A DNA stretch of 38,218 nucleotides from Duganella phyllosphaerae (GTDB lineage: Bacteria; Pseudomonadota; Gammaproteobacteria; Burkholderiales; Burkholderiaceae_D): positions 1 to 38,218 of the forward strand of contig NZ_LROM01000080.1 of NCBI RefSeq assembly GCF_001758785.1, written 5' to 3'. Positions 1 to 8,812 of the stretch are shown in pieces (positions within the stretch are counted from its first letter, which is position 1; each line of letters opens with the position of its first letter). Below the pieces are notes generated by a model, which was not told the origin of the DNA, made no database searches, and saw nothing but the letters and a program-made list of their open reading frames with translations. The position numbers were made by a program, and so were the translations under genes.

Positions 1-1080
1 GGCCGGGGCTGGGGCTGGAGCCGGACCGGGCGCCTGCTCCGCCGAGGCGTCGGCTTTGGCATCGGCCGCCAGTTCGGCCGAGCGGGCCGCGTCGTCGGCC
101 TGCGCCGCTTCGCTCAGGCACGCGGCCAAAATATCGACCGCGCCCTGCTCGCCCAGCATTCGCGCCACTTGCGCGCCCAGTACGGCGGCGTCCACCGCCG
201 GGCCGCGCGCTTCGGCGCTGATCATGCGGGCGCCGTCGGGCGTGGCCACCATGGCGCGCAGGTGCATCTGGTCGCCGTCGATGGTGGCGTACGACGCCAG
301 CGGCACCTGGCAGCTGCCGCCGAACACGCGCGAGACGGTGCGCTCGGCGATCGACACCAGCGCGCTGTCTTCGTGGTGCAGGGGCGCCAGCAGCGCCACC
401 AGGTCGACACCGTCGCTGCGTTCGGGGATTTCGATGGCCAGCGTGCCCTGGCCCGGCGCCGGCAGGCTGGTCTCGGGATCGAGCACCGAGCGGATGCGGT
501 CGGCCAGGCCCAGGCGCTTGAGGCCGGCGGCAGCGAGGATGATGGCGGCGTATTCACCGCGATCGAGCTTGCCCAGCCGGGTATCGAGGTTGCCGCGCAG
601 CGGCTTGACGACCAGGTGGGGGAAACTGGCGGCGATCAGCGACTGGCGGCGCAGGCTGCTGGTGCCGACGACCGCGCCGTCGGGCAGGTCGGCCAGGGTG
701 GCGTAGTCGTTGGAGACAAAGGCGTCGCGCGCGTCTTCGCGCTCGAGCACCGCGCCCATCACGAACCCTTCGGGCAGCTCCATCGGCATGTCCTTGAGGC
801 AGTGCACGGCCAGGTCGGCGCGACCTTCGGCCATCGCCACTTCGAGTTCTTTGACGAACAAACCCTTGCCGCCGACCTTGGACAGGGTACGGTCGAGGAT
901 TTGATCGCCGCGCGTCGTCATTCCGACAATTTTGACATCGCACTGCGGATATAATAATGCCAAGCGTTCGCGCACATGCTCGGCCTGCCACATGGCGAGC
1001 CGGCTTTCGCGCGAGGCGATCACCAATCTGGATGGCGTAATCTGAACCACTTCGGATGTTTTCAAAACCTGTTCTTTCAC
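1..1080 (-). CDS. hemC: Porphobilinogen deaminase (hydroxymethylbilane synthase), 3' end outside window
   Basis: Joins four porphobilinogen units into hydroxymethylbilane in the tetrapyrrole (haem) pathway, in the cytoplasm. Reading the minus strand from a GTG at 1080 gives an open frame to the left edge: [20 protein letters not shown] near the N-terminus, [11 protein letters not shown], the catalytic-Asp segment HCLKDMP, SSLRRQ, and the dipyrromethane-cofactor cysteine in [12 protein letters not shown]. The family is usually about 310 residues; this frame is still open after 360, and the last 40 residues are Ala/Asp/Pro-rich and end in an Ala-Pro repeat at the window edge. The tail may be a disordered extension or a linker to another domain such as HemD. 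The start is not certain: the GTG fits the family N-terminus but has only a weak Shine-Dalgarno. Divergent from ppc, a common betaproteobacterial arrangement. Confidence 0.93.
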   Translation of the reverse strand, partial: MKEQVLKTSEVVQITPSRLVIASRESRLAMWQAEHVRERLALLYPQCDVKIVGMTTRGDQILDRTLSKVGGKGLFVKELEVAMAEGRADLAVHCLKDMPMELPEGFVMGAVLEREDARDAFVSNDYATLADLPDGAVVGTSSLRRQSLIAASFPHLVVKPLRGNLDTRLGKLDRGEYAAIILAAAGLKRLGLADRIRSVLDPETSLPAPGQGTLAIEIPERSDGVDLVALLAPLHHEDSALVSIAERTVSRVFGGSCQVPLASYATIDGDQMHLRAMVATPDGARMISAEARGPAVDAAVLGAQVARMLGEQGAVDILAACLSEAAQADDAARSAELAADAKADASAEQAPGPAPAPAPA

Positions 1081-1213
1081 TGTCGCTGCCGCCCACCGGC
1101 GCAGACCAGTCAAGCGTGCATGTCTAAGATCACAAATTTTAACATGCTCACCCTCTTGCAGACCCGGGCCACCCGCCTTTGCACCGACATTTTATTTCTT
1201 TGCGGCATAACTC

Positions 1214-4051
1214 ATGGCAAACCAATTTAGTGCAACTGACGACTTCCAAGCTGAAAATATTCCCGAACAAACCGGCGCCGATAAAGACGCGCCGTTGAAA
1301 GAAGATATCCGTCTGCTCGGCCGCCTGCTCGGCGACGTGCTGCGCGACCAGGAAGGCGAAGAAGTGTTCGCCGTGGTCGAAACCATCCGCCAGACCGCCG
1401 TGCGCTTCCGCCGCGAGGACGACACGGCCGCCGCCAATGAACTCGACGGCATGCTGAAAATCCTCACGCGCGAGCAGACCATTACCGTCGTCCGCGCGTT
1501 CTCGTATTTCTCGCACCTGGCCAATATCGCCGAGGACCAGCACCACATCCGCCGCCGCCGCGCCCACCAGCTGGCCGGTTCCGACGCCCAGAAGGGCAGC
1601 GTCAGCTACGCGCTGGCCAAGCTGAAAGACGCCGGCGTTGAACGCGACACCGTCGAGACCTTCTTCCAGGACGCCCTGATCGCGCCAGTGCTCACCGCCC
1701 ACCCGACCGAGGTGCAGCGCAAATCGATCCTCGACGCCGAGCACGATATCGCGCGCCTGCTGGCCCAGCGCGACCAGCCGCTGACGCCGAAGGAAGACGC
1801 GGCCAACCTGCACCTGCTGCGCGCGCGCGTGGCCACGCTGTGGCAAACCCGCATGCTGCGCTACACCAAGCTGACCGTGGCCGACGAAATCGAAAACGCC
1901 CTGTCCTACTACCGCATCACCTTCCTGCGCGAGCTGCCGGGCCTGTACGACGACATCGAAGGCGACATCGCCAGCCACTACGGTGAAGCCGATACCAGGA
2001 CTATCGACGCGCCTTATGTGCAGATGGGCAGCTGGATCGGCGGCGACCGCGATGGCAACCCGAACGTCAACGGCGGCACCATGCAGCACGCGCTCACGCG
2101 CCAGGCCACCACCATCCTCGATTTCTATCTGGAAGAAGCACACACGCTGGGCGCCGAGCTGTCGCTTTCCACGTTGATGATCGGCTGCTCGCCGGCGCTG
2201 CAGGCGCTGGCCGACCAGTCGCCCGATACCTCCGACCACCGCGCCGACGAACCGTACCGGCGCGCCCTGATCGGCGTGTACGCGCGCCTGGCCAGTACCG
2301 CCCGTGCGCTGGGCGCGACCAATATCCTGCGCAAGGAAGTGGGCCATGCCGAGCCGTACGCGAATGCCGCCGAATTCTCGGCCGACCTGCAGGTGATGGT
2401 CGAGTCGCTCGAAGCCCACCACGGCGCAGTACTGGTGCGCCCGCGCCTGTCCACGCTCAAGCGCGCGGCCGACATCTTCGGCTTCCACCTCGCTTCGCTC
2501 GACATGCGCCAGTCGTCGGACGTGCATGAGCGCGTGCTGTCCGAACTGTTCGCCAAGGCCGGCGCCGAAGCCGATTACTCGGCCCTGGACGAAGACGCCA
2601 AGGTCGCGCTGATCCTGGCCGAACTGTCCCAGGCGCGCCTGCTGTCGTCGCCGTATATCGCCTATTCGGACGAAACGCAATCGGAGCTGGGCGTGCTGCG
2701 CGCCGCGCGCGAGATCCGCAGCCGCTACGGCGCCCGGGCGATCCGCAACTACATCATCTCGCACACCGAGACCGTCTCCGACCTGCTGGAAGTGCTGCTG
2801 CTGCAAAAGGAAATGGGCCTGCTGCGCGTGACCGAACAGGAACTGGACCTGATGGTCATTCCGCTGTTCGAAACCATCCCCGACCTGCAACGCGCGGCCG
2901 GCATCATGGAAGCGGTAATGGCGATCCCGCTGGTGAAAGCGCTGATCGCCAAGCAGGGCCAGATCCAGGAAGTCATGCTCGGCTACTCGGACTCCAACAA
3001 GGACGGCGGCTTCCTCACGTCCACCTGGGAGCTGTACAAGGCAGAAACCCACCTGGTGACCGTGTTCGCCAACGCCGGCGTCAAGCTGCGCCTGTTCCAT
3101 GGCCGGGGCGGCACCGTCGGCCGCGGCGGCGGTCCGTCGTACGAGGCCATCCTGGCGCAGCCGCATGGCACCGTCAACGGCCAGATTCGCCTGACCGAAC
3201 AGGGCGAGATCATCGCGTCGAAATTCTCGAACAAGGACATCGGCCGCCGCAACCTGGAGCTGCTGGTAGCCGCCACGCTGGAAGCGAGCCTGCTGCCGCA
3301 ACCGGCAGATGCGGCCCACGTGGCGCAGTTGCAGCAGTTCGAGACCGTGATGGCGGAGATTTCCGACCGCGCCTACAAGGCCTACCGCAACCTGGTCTAT
3401 GAAACCCCGGGCTTTACCGACTATTTCTTCAGCGCCACGCCGATCGCCGAGATCGCGGAGCTGAACCTCGGTTCGCGTCCGGCCTCGCGCAAGTCGACCA
3501 AGCGCATCGAGGACCTGCGGGCCATCCCGTGGGGCTTCTCGTGGGGCCAGTGCCGCCTGCTGCTACCGGGCTGGTACGGCTTTGGCAGCGCCATCGGCGC
3601 GTGGGTGGCCGACGGCGGCGCTGAACAGGAACAGCGCCTGGTGCAGCTGCAGGTCATGGCGCGCGAATGGCCGTTCTTCGCCACCCTGCTGTCGAACATG
3701 GACATGGTGCTGGCCAAGACCGACCTGGCGATTGCCTCGCGCTACGCCGAACTGGTAGCGGACAAGGAGCTGCGTGACCGTATCTTCAAGCGCATCACCG
3801 AAGAGCATGCGAACACGCTGACCATCCTGCAGCGCATCACCGGGGCCGAGGAAAGGCTGATCAACAACCCGCTCTTGGCGCGGTCTATCCAGAACCGCAT
3901 CGCCTACATCGATCCGCTCAACCACTTGCAGGTGGAACTGATCAAGCGCCACCGCGCGCTGACCACCGAGACCAAGACCGACGAGCGCGTGCATCGCGGC
4001 ATCCACCTGTCGATCAACGGTGTGGCGGCGGGCTTGCGCAACACCGGCTGA
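1214..4051 (+). CDS. ppc: Phosphoenolpyruvate carboxylase
   Basis: Carboxylates phosphoenolpyruvate with bicarbonate to oxaloacetate, refilling the TCA cycle. The 945-residue product has the usual length for bacterial PEPC. Visible signatures are [12 protein letters not shown] with the catalytic His at residue 163, [14 protein letters not shown], the second active-site block [14 protein letters not shown], the mobile glycine loop [21 protein letters not shown], and the C-terminus ending in RNTG that helps form the active site and effector site. The ATG at 1214 is preceded by little Shine-Dalgarno sequence. It shares a 133-bp upstream region with the divergent hemC and is followed by a hairpin at 4078-4101. 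A 723-codon open frame on the opposite strand is a composition shadow. Confidence 0.98.
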   Translation: MANQFSATDDFQAENIPEQTGADKDAPLKEDIRLLGRLLGDVLRDQEGEEVFAVVETIRQTAVRFRREDDTAAANELDGMLKILTREQTITVVRAFSYFSHLANIAEDQHHIRRRRAHQLAGSDAQKGSVSYALAKLKDAGVERDTVETFFQDALIAPVLTAHPTEVQRKSILDAEHDIARLLAQRDQPLTPKEDAANLHLLRARVATLWQTRMLRYTKLTVADEIENALSYYRITFLRELPGLYDDIEGDIASHYGEADTRTIDAPYVQMGSWIGGDRDGNPNVNGGTMQHALTRQATTILDFYLEEAHTLGAELSLSTLMIGCSPALQALADQSPDTSDHRADEPYRRALIGVYARLASTARALGATNILRKEVGHAEPYANAAEFSADLQVMVESLEAHHGAVLVRPRLSTLKRAADIFGFHLASLDMRQSSDVHERVLSELFAKAGAEADYSALDEDAKVALILAELSQARLLSSPYIAYSDETQSELGVLRAAREIRSRYGARAIRNYIISHTETVSDLLEVLLLQKEMGLLRVTEQELDLMVIPLFETIPDLQRAAGIMEAVMAIPLVKALIAKQGQIQEVMLGYSDSNKDGGFLTSTWELYKAETHLVTVFANAGVKLRLFHGRGGTVGRGGGPSYEAILAQPHGTVNGQIRLTEQGEIIASKFSNKDIGRRNLELLVAATLEASLLPQPADAAHVAQLQQFETVMAEISDRAYKAYRNLVYETPGFTDYFFSATPIAEIAELNLGSRPASRKSTKRIEDLRAIPWGFSWGQCRLLLPGWYGFGSAIGAWVADGGAEQEQRLVQLQVMAREWPFFATLLSNMDMVLAKTDLAIASRYAELVADKELRDRIFKRITEEHANTLTILQRITGAEERLINNPLLARSIQNRIAYIDPLNHLQVELIKRHRALTTETKTDERVHRGIHLSINGVAAGLRNTG

Positions 4052-4077
4052 GCCAGGTAAGCAAGGTAAACCAGGTA

Positions 4078-4101
4078 AGCCCTTCCCGTTCGGGAGGGGC
4101 T
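4078..4101 (+). terminator. Hairpin after ppc, probable terminator
   Basis: A 10-bp stem (AGCCCTTCCC pairing with GGGAGGGGCT, one G-U pair) closes a 4-nt loop GTTC, starting 27 bp after the ppc stop. The downstream tract GTGTGTATTG is only partly T-rich, so termination may be incomplete. Just before it CCAGGTAAGC occurs twice (4053-4062 and 4071-4080). Confidence 0.6.
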
Positions 4102-4147
4102 GTGTGTATTGAGGCAAGTTTACGTAAAAACCGGTATCCTTGCGCCC

Positions 4148-7100
4148 ATGAAATTCTTCTCGTGCTGGATCGCTGCTGTAACCTGCCTGCTGATGCTGGC
4201 GGCATCCCCGCCGGCATTTTCTTCCACTCCTTCCACACTTTCCACCGCCACCACCTCGGCCGCCCTGGCGGACCTGTACGCGCACCGCGCCTGGACCGCC
4301 GCCCAGGGCGCACCCACGCAAATCCAGGCCATCACCCAGACCCTTGACGGCTGGCTGTGGATCTCCACGCCCACCGGCCTGTATCGCTTCGACGGCGTGC
4401 GCTTCGAGCGGCACGACGCCATCAACGGCAATGCACTGCGCTCGTCCATCGTGCTGCCGCTGCACACCGCGCCCGACGGCACCTTGTGGGTGGGCTACCG
4501 CTTCGGCGGCTCCAGCGCCTTCCTCGGCAACCGCGTGCGCCACTACGGCGCCGAACAGGGTTTTCCACCGGGCGCCACCCACAGTTTTACGGTATCGCCG
4601 GACGGCGTGACGTGGGTGACCACGGCCGGCGGCCTGGCCTGGCTCGACAGCCGCCAGGACCGCTGGGTGCGGGTGGGGATTGAAGCCGGCTTCGCGCCCG
4701 CTGCGACCATTTACCAGGTGCTGTTCGACCGCGCCGGCACCCAGTGGATATCGAGCGCGCGCAAGGTGTACTACCGGCGCAAGGGCGAGGCGCGCTTCCA
4801 GGTGGCCAGTCCGGCCGATATCGAATTGACGTCGCTGGCCGCCGCGCCCGATGGCACGGTGTGGGTGTCGAACGGCAGCGATGCCCACTACCGCCTGTCC
4901 ACAGCCAAGGCGACCACCACCCGACCACCGAAGCCGGAACTGCCCGGCAGCGGCATGTGGTTCGACCGCCAGGGCGCCATGTGGCTGATGAGCGAGACCC
5001 ATGTCGAGCGCGTGGCGCCCGGTGACCTGGGCCAGGTCGGCGACCCGCGCCAGCAGTTGGCCTACGATCGCGGCCTGTCCGGCATGAACCCGCAAACCTT
5101 TTACGAAGACCGTGACGGCACCATCTGGGTCGGCACCGTTGCAGGCCTCGACCAGTTCCGCCCCAACCGCGTGGCGCCGCTGCCGCCGGCTGCGCGCAAC
5201 CTGCCTGCCATCGTCACGCCGGCGCTGGCGGCGGCCGACCAGGGCCAGGGTCAAGGTTTAGTCTGGGTGAGCGATGACGCCCGCTCCTGGCTGACCGGCC
5301 GCGATGGCGTGCGCCACGGCCCTGCAGGTCCAGCCTTCTGGAGTTCCGCGCGCGGACGCGACGGTCGCTTGTGGCTCGGTGGCTGGGGCGGCATCTGGCG
5401 CGCCGGCGATGCGCAGCGCACCATGATCGCCGCGCCGATGTTCGAGGGCCGCGCCGACGCCCGGGTGAACGCCTTGACCGAAGACGCCGACGGGGTGCTG
5501 TGGGCCGCTTTTCTGAACCAGCCCTTGCAGCGCCGCGACCCGGCCAGCGGCCGCTGGGACGCGCCCTACCCCGGCTTGCCGCCGGCGCGCATCATGGCGC
5601 TGCTGGCCGACAGCAAGAACCGGCTGTGGGTCGGCTACCAGGGCGGACGCCTGGCGCTGATCGACAACGGCGCCGTGCGCCTGGTCGAAACGGGCAACGG
5701 CGAGGGCATCGGCAACGTGCTGGCCATCGTCGAGCGGTCGGGCCAGCTGTGGGTGGCAGGCGAACGGGGCGTGGCGCGCCTGGTCGAGACTGCGCGCGGC
5801 ACGCAGGCGGCAGCATTGCGGCTGGCGGCATTGCGGCTGGCGGACGGACTCGAACTGCGCGGCGTGAGCGGCCTGACCACTAGCGCCAACGGCGACCTGT
5901 GGCTGCGCACGCACGCCGGCGTGGTGCGCATTGGCGCCGACCAGGTGCAAGCCTTCGTACGCAACGGCGCAGCGGCGCCGGTCCATGCCGAACTGCTGGG
6001 CAGCGAGGACGGGGTGGGCGGCAACGTCCAGCCGACCGGCCCCTTCCCCGCCATCGTGGCGGCCAGCGACGGCGTGCTGTGGGTGTCGGGCACCGGCGGC
6101 GCCATGCTGGTCAACCCGGACGCCATCGGCCGCGACACCATGCCGCCGGCGGTCGATATCCGCTCCGTGAGCAGCGACGGTAAAGCCCGCGCACTTGGAT
6201 CGCCGTTGACATTGCCCAGCGGGACCAACAACGTGCACATTGCGTTCACCGCGCAAAGCCTGGCGGCGCCGCAGCGGGCGCGCTTTCGCTACCGGCTGCA
6301 AGGCTTCGACGACAGCTGGCAGGATGCGGGCGACCGCCGCGAAGCGTTTTACACCAACCTGCCACCGGGCGCGTACCGCTTCCAGGTGATCGCCGCCAAC
6401 CGCGACGGCGTGTGGAACACGGCAGGCGCCACCATCGAGCTGGTGATCCCGCCCACCTTCGTGCAAAGCCTGCTGTTCAAGGCGCTGTGCGCGCTGGTGC
6501 TGCTGGCGGTGGTGGTGCTGGCCTGGCGCTGGCGCCTGGCGCAGGTGGCGCGCCTGATCGAAGCGCGCCACATGGAGCGGCTGCACGAGCGCGAGCGCAT
6601 CGCCCGCGCCCTGCACGACACCTTCCTGCAAGAGGCGCAAGGCACGGTGCTGATGATGCACACGGCGATGGCGCAGATACCGCCGTCGCTGCCGGCGCGC
6701 GCGGCCATGGAGCGCGGCATCGGCTACATCGAACAGGCGATGATTGAAGGCCGCGACGAGGTGATGGGCTTGCGCTCGTCGGCCCGCGCCGACGAACCGC
6801 TGGAAGCGGCGCTGCACCGCTACGGCGAACGGCTGGCGGCCGGCCTGCCGCCGGGCTTCCGCATGCAGGTGCGCGGCACGCCGCGTCAACTGGCGCCGCT
6901 GGTCAAGGACGAGGTATTTGCCATCGGCCGCGAAGCCATCTGCAATGCCTTCCGCCACGCGGAAGCGACCGAGATCGAACTGGACCTGGAATACACGTCC
7001 GGCGGCCTGACCATGCTGGTGAGCGATAACGGCAAGGGGATGCCAGCGGACGCCATGCAGCGCGGGGAAAGCGGCCACTGGGGCCTGGTGGGCATGCGCG

Positions 7101-7201
7101 AGCGCGCCGACAGTATCGGCGCCACGCTCGACGTGGGCAACCGCGAAGGCGGCGGCGCCAGCCTGCGGCTCACATTACCCCGTCAGCACGGCGCCCATTA
7201 G
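4148..7201 (+). CDS. Periplasmic-propeller sensor histidine kinase (Y_Y_Y, HisKA_3, HATPase_c)
   Basis: Membrane sensor kinase of the NarL/DesK type that would sense a periplasmic ligand and phosphorylate a response regulator. From the ATG at 4148 the product is 1017 residues: a signal peptide (MKFFSCW, then a hydrophobic run), a long beta-propeller of regulator repeats (LWISTPTGLYRFDG, GTIWVGTVAGLDQF, RLWVGYQGG) to about residue 690, a Y_Y_Y domain (RFRYRLQGFDDSW, NLPPGAYRFQVIAANRDG), one transmembrane helix near 777-797, the phosphoacceptor His in ERIARALHDTF (residue 823), and an ATPase domain with REAICNAFRHAEA, SDNGKGMP and GLVGMRERA. An in-frame TTG at 4109 would add 13 residues ahead of the signal peptide and is rejected. 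No receiver-HTH gene adjoins, so its partner is encoded elsewhere. The ligand is unknown. Confidence 0.93.
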   Translation: MKFFSCWIAAVTCLLMLAASPPAFSSTPSTLSTATTSAALADLYAHRAWTAAQGAPTQIQAITQTLDGWLWISTPTGLYRFDGVRFERHDAINGNALRSSIVLPLHTAPDGTLWVGYRFGGSSAFLGNRVRHYGAEQGFPPGATHSFTVSPDGVTWVTTAGGLAWLDSRQDRWVRVGIEAGFAPAATIYQVLFDRAGTQWISSARKVYYRRKGEARFQVASPADIELTSLAAAPDGTVWVSNGSDAHYRLSTAKATTTRPPKPELPGSGMWFDRQGAMWLMSETHVERVAPGDLGQVGDPRQQLAYDRGLSGMNPQTFYEDRDGTIWVGTVAGLDQFRPNRVAPLPPAARNLPAIVTPALAAADQGQGQGLVWVSDDARSWLTGRDGVRHGPAGPAFWSSARGRDGRLWLGGWGGIWRAGDAQRTMIAAPMFEGRADARVNALTEDADGVLWAAFLNQPLQRRDPASGRWDAPYPGLPPARIMALLADSKNRLWVGYQGGRLALIDNGAVRLVETGNGEGIGNVLAIVERSGQLWVAGERGVARLVETARGTQAAALRLAALRLADGLELRGVSGLTTSANGDLWLRTHAGVVRIGADQVQAFVRNGAAAPVHAELLGSEDGVGGNVQPTGPFPAIVAASDGVLWVSGTGGAMLVNPDAIGRDTMPPAVDIRSVSSDGKARALGSPLTLPSGTNNVHIAFTAQSLAAPQRARFRYRLQGFDDSWQDAGDRREAFYTNLPPGAYRFQVIAANRDGVWNTAGATIELVIPPTFVQSLLFKALCALVLLAVVVLAWRWRLAQVARLIEARHMERLHERERIARALHDTFLQEAQGTVLMMHTAMAQIPPSLPARAAMERGIGYIEQAMIEGRDEVMGLRSSARADEPLEAALHRYGERLAAGLPPGFRMQVRGTPRQLAPLVKDEVFAIGREAICNAFRHAEATEIELDLEYTSGGLTMLVSDNGKGMPADAMQRGESGHWGLVGMRERADSIGATLDVGNREGGGASLRLTLPRQHGAH

Positions 7202-7215
7202 CCGCCGGGCAGCAC

Positions 7216-7977
7216 TTACCTGCGCTCGTCCGGGCGCAACGTGAGCACCTGGAAGCCGGTGCGGGTGACCGCCACCGTGTGCTCGAACTGCGCCGACAGC
7301 TTGCCATCGCTGGTCACGACGGTCCAGCCATCGTCTTCGGTGTGGACGTCGCGCCGGCCCTGGTTGATCATCGGCTCGATGGTGAAGACCATGCCTTCGC
7401 GCAGGACCAGTCCTGTCTGCGGTTTACCGTAATGCAGCACCTGCGACTCCTCGTGCATCTCGCGGCCGATACCATGGCCGCAGTACTCGCGCACCACCGT
7501 GTAGTGATGGCGCCGCGCGTGCCGTTCGATGGCGTGGCCGACGTCGCCCAGCCGCGCACCCGGGCGCACCGCGTGAATCCCATGCCACAGCGCCTCGTAC
7601 GTCACCTGCACCAATTTTTTTGCGGCGCTCGACACCTGGCCGACCAGGTACGTCTTGCTGGAGTCCGCAATAAAACCGTTCTTTTCCAGCGTAATGTCGA
7701 AGTTGACGATGTCGCCATCCAGCAGGAACTCGGTGGCGGACGGCACGCCGTGGCACACCACGCTGTTGCGCGAGGCATTGAGCGCATAGGCGTAGTCGTA
7801 CTGGCCCTTGCTGGCCGGCCGCGCCTGCAATTGTTCGACGATGAAGTCCTCGACCAGGTCGTTGGCGGCCATGGTAGACATGCCAATCAGATCGACCCGG
7901 TCCAGGTGGGTAAAGACGCTAGCCAGCAGGCGGCCCGATTCCGCCATCAGGGCGACTTCCTCCGGGCGCTTGATCAT
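7216..7977 (-). CDS. map: Type I methionine aminopeptidase
   Basis: Removes the initiator methionine from nascent proteins. The 253-residue product has all five metal ligands of the family: Asp94 (VNFD), Asp105 (FIADSS), His168 (GHGIGREMHE), Glu201 (FTIEP) and Glu232 (AQFEH), plus the substrate His76 (VVCHGVP), so it should be active. The ATG at 7977 begins MIKRPEEV, the normal family N-terminus; upstream in-frame codons belong to the neighbouring gene read out of frame. The start overlaps the stop of the ParD-like gene as ATGA, indicating translational coupling. The housekeeping map gene normally sits beside rpsB, so this is probably a second, accessory copy (inference). Confidence 0.95.
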   Translation of the reverse strand: MIKRPEEVALMAESGRLLASVFTHLDRVDLIGMSTMAANDLVEDFIVEQLQARPASKGQYDYAYALNASRNSVVCHGVPSATEFLLDGDIVNFDITLEKNGFIADSSKTYLVGQVSSAAKKLVQVTYEALWHGIHAVRPGARLGDVGHAIERHARRHHYTVVREYCGHGIGREMHEESQVLHYGKPQTGLVLREGMVFTIEPMINQGRRDVHTEDDGWTVVTSDGKLSAQFEHTVAVTRTGFQVLTLRPDERR

Positions 7978-8186
7978 GTGGCAGTCTCCCTGAACACCTG
8001 CGCCTCCACGCCGGCGGCGCGAAATTCGCGCGCCAGCAACTCGTTGAAGGTCAGCGTGGGGTTCATTTCGCTCAGCATGCCCATCTTGATCCAGAAGGTA
8101 GCCTGGGCGTTGATGGAGCGGCACCCGACCGCGCTGGCCTTGCGCAGCTGGTCGTGCAGTTCTTCGTCGATGTTGACGATACCCAT
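7974..8186 (-). CDS. ParD-like ribbon-helix-helix protein coupled to MetAP
   Basis: A 70-residue protein starting MGIVNIDEELHDQLRKAS, the short strand-helix start of ribbon-helix-helix DNA-binding proteins, followed by RSINAQATFWIKMGMLSE, which fits the second helix of ParD-type antitoxins. It resembles the ParD_like family often seen next to a type I methionine aminopeptidase. There is no ParE-type toxin beside it: the coupled gene (ATGA overlap) encodes the aminopeptidase. A good Shine-Dalgarno (GAGGA) precedes the ATG at 8186. The promoter just upstream carries repeated TATACGA sites, so autorepression is likely. Role is inferred; it might act as a transcriptional regulator rather than an antitoxin. 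Confidence 0.8.
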   Translation of the reverse strand: MGIVNIDEELHDQLRKASAVGCRSINAQATFWIKMGMLSEMNPTLTFNELLAREFRAAGVEAQVFRETAT

Positions 8187-8195
8187 GGGCGATCC

Positions 8196-8227
8196 TCGTA
8201 TGCTTTCAATATACGAATTATATACGA
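8196..8227 (-). promoter_or_regulatory. Promoter and repeated operator of the ParD-like/map operon
   Basis: An AT-rich patch in a GC-rich region. On the plus strand TATACGA occurs at 8210-8216 and again 11 bp on at 8221-8227, and an inverted near-copy TCGTATG lies at 8196-8202. A perfect TATAAT (minus strand, 8222-8217) lies between the two direct copies, 31 nt ahead of the start codon; no good -35 is visible. Short direct sites about one helical turn apart over a -10 element are typical operators of ribbon-helix-helix autorepressors. Confidence 0.6.
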
Positions 8228-8257
8228 TTCATATATTCCGGCGAGTGTCCGGTACCG

Positions 8258-8812
8258 CTATTCATGCACAGCGAATGGAACACCTGGTCGACCACCACGG
8301 TCTTTTCGCTCTGACTCCCAAAGTCCGACAGGCTGCCAGGCTACCGAGGCCAGCCTTTTCTCGAAACACATGGCCTCGGGGCGGCCCACGTATTTGCCGA
8401 AATTGGCGATGCGGACGTAACCGAGCCGCTCGTAGAACGCCACCGCACGGGCGTTGACGGCCCGCGTTTCCAGGCGCAGCGCGGCGTAGCCCAGTTGCCG
8501 CGCCTGCGCTTCCAGGTGCGCCAGTACCGCCGCGCCGATACCGGGCGCCGTGCGACGCGAGTACATGCGCTTGAGTTCGGCCACGTCGTGCTCCAGCGGG
8601 CGCAGGGCGCCGCAGCCGACCGGCTGGCCGTCACCGTCGCGGGCGACCACGAACCGGGCGCGCACGCCACGCACGTCGTTGACATCGAACGAGGCCTGGC
8701 CGCTGCTGCCGGTGATCATGCGCAGTTGATCCGACAGTTCGGCAAGCAGCAGCGCCGCGTCCGCCGTTTCCGGATCCTCGGCCGCCACGCTGATGCCCGG
8801 ACGACCACTCAC
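8258..8812 (-). CDS. GNAT family N-acetyltransferase
   Basis: Predicted acetyl-CoA-dependent acetyltransferase of unknown substrate, 184 residues from a GTG at 8812. GNAT features are the beta strand ARFVVARDGDGQPVGCGALR, ELKRMYSRRTAPGIGAAVLAHLE (the acetyl-CoA pyrophosphate loop, R-x-x-G-I-G form) and the C-terminal VAFYERLGYVRIANFG. About 30 residues follow the end of the fold (after FEKRL) and resemble nothing I know. The start codon overlaps the stop of the dehydrogenase gene as GTGA, so the two should be co-translated. Why an acetyltransferase is tied to an exported sugar dehydrogenase is unclear. Confidence 0.88.
   Translation of the reverse strand: MSGRPGISVAAEDPETADAALLLAELSDQLRMITGSSGQASFDVNDVRGVRARFVVARDGDGQPVGCGALRPLEHDVAELKRMYSRRTAPGIGAAVLAHLEAQARQLGYAALRLETRAVNARAVAFYERLGYVRIANFGKYVGRPEAMCFEKRLASVAWQPVGLWESERKDRGGRPGVPFAVHE

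Noticed and set aside
1148..3319. A 723-codon open frame on the minus strand opposite ppc
   Set aside because: It is complementary to clear PEP carboxylase motifs and shows no protein signature of its own.
3563..5254. A minus-strand frame spanning the ppc end and the kinase start
   Set aside because: It crosses the intergenic hairpin, has no motif and has shadow-like composition.
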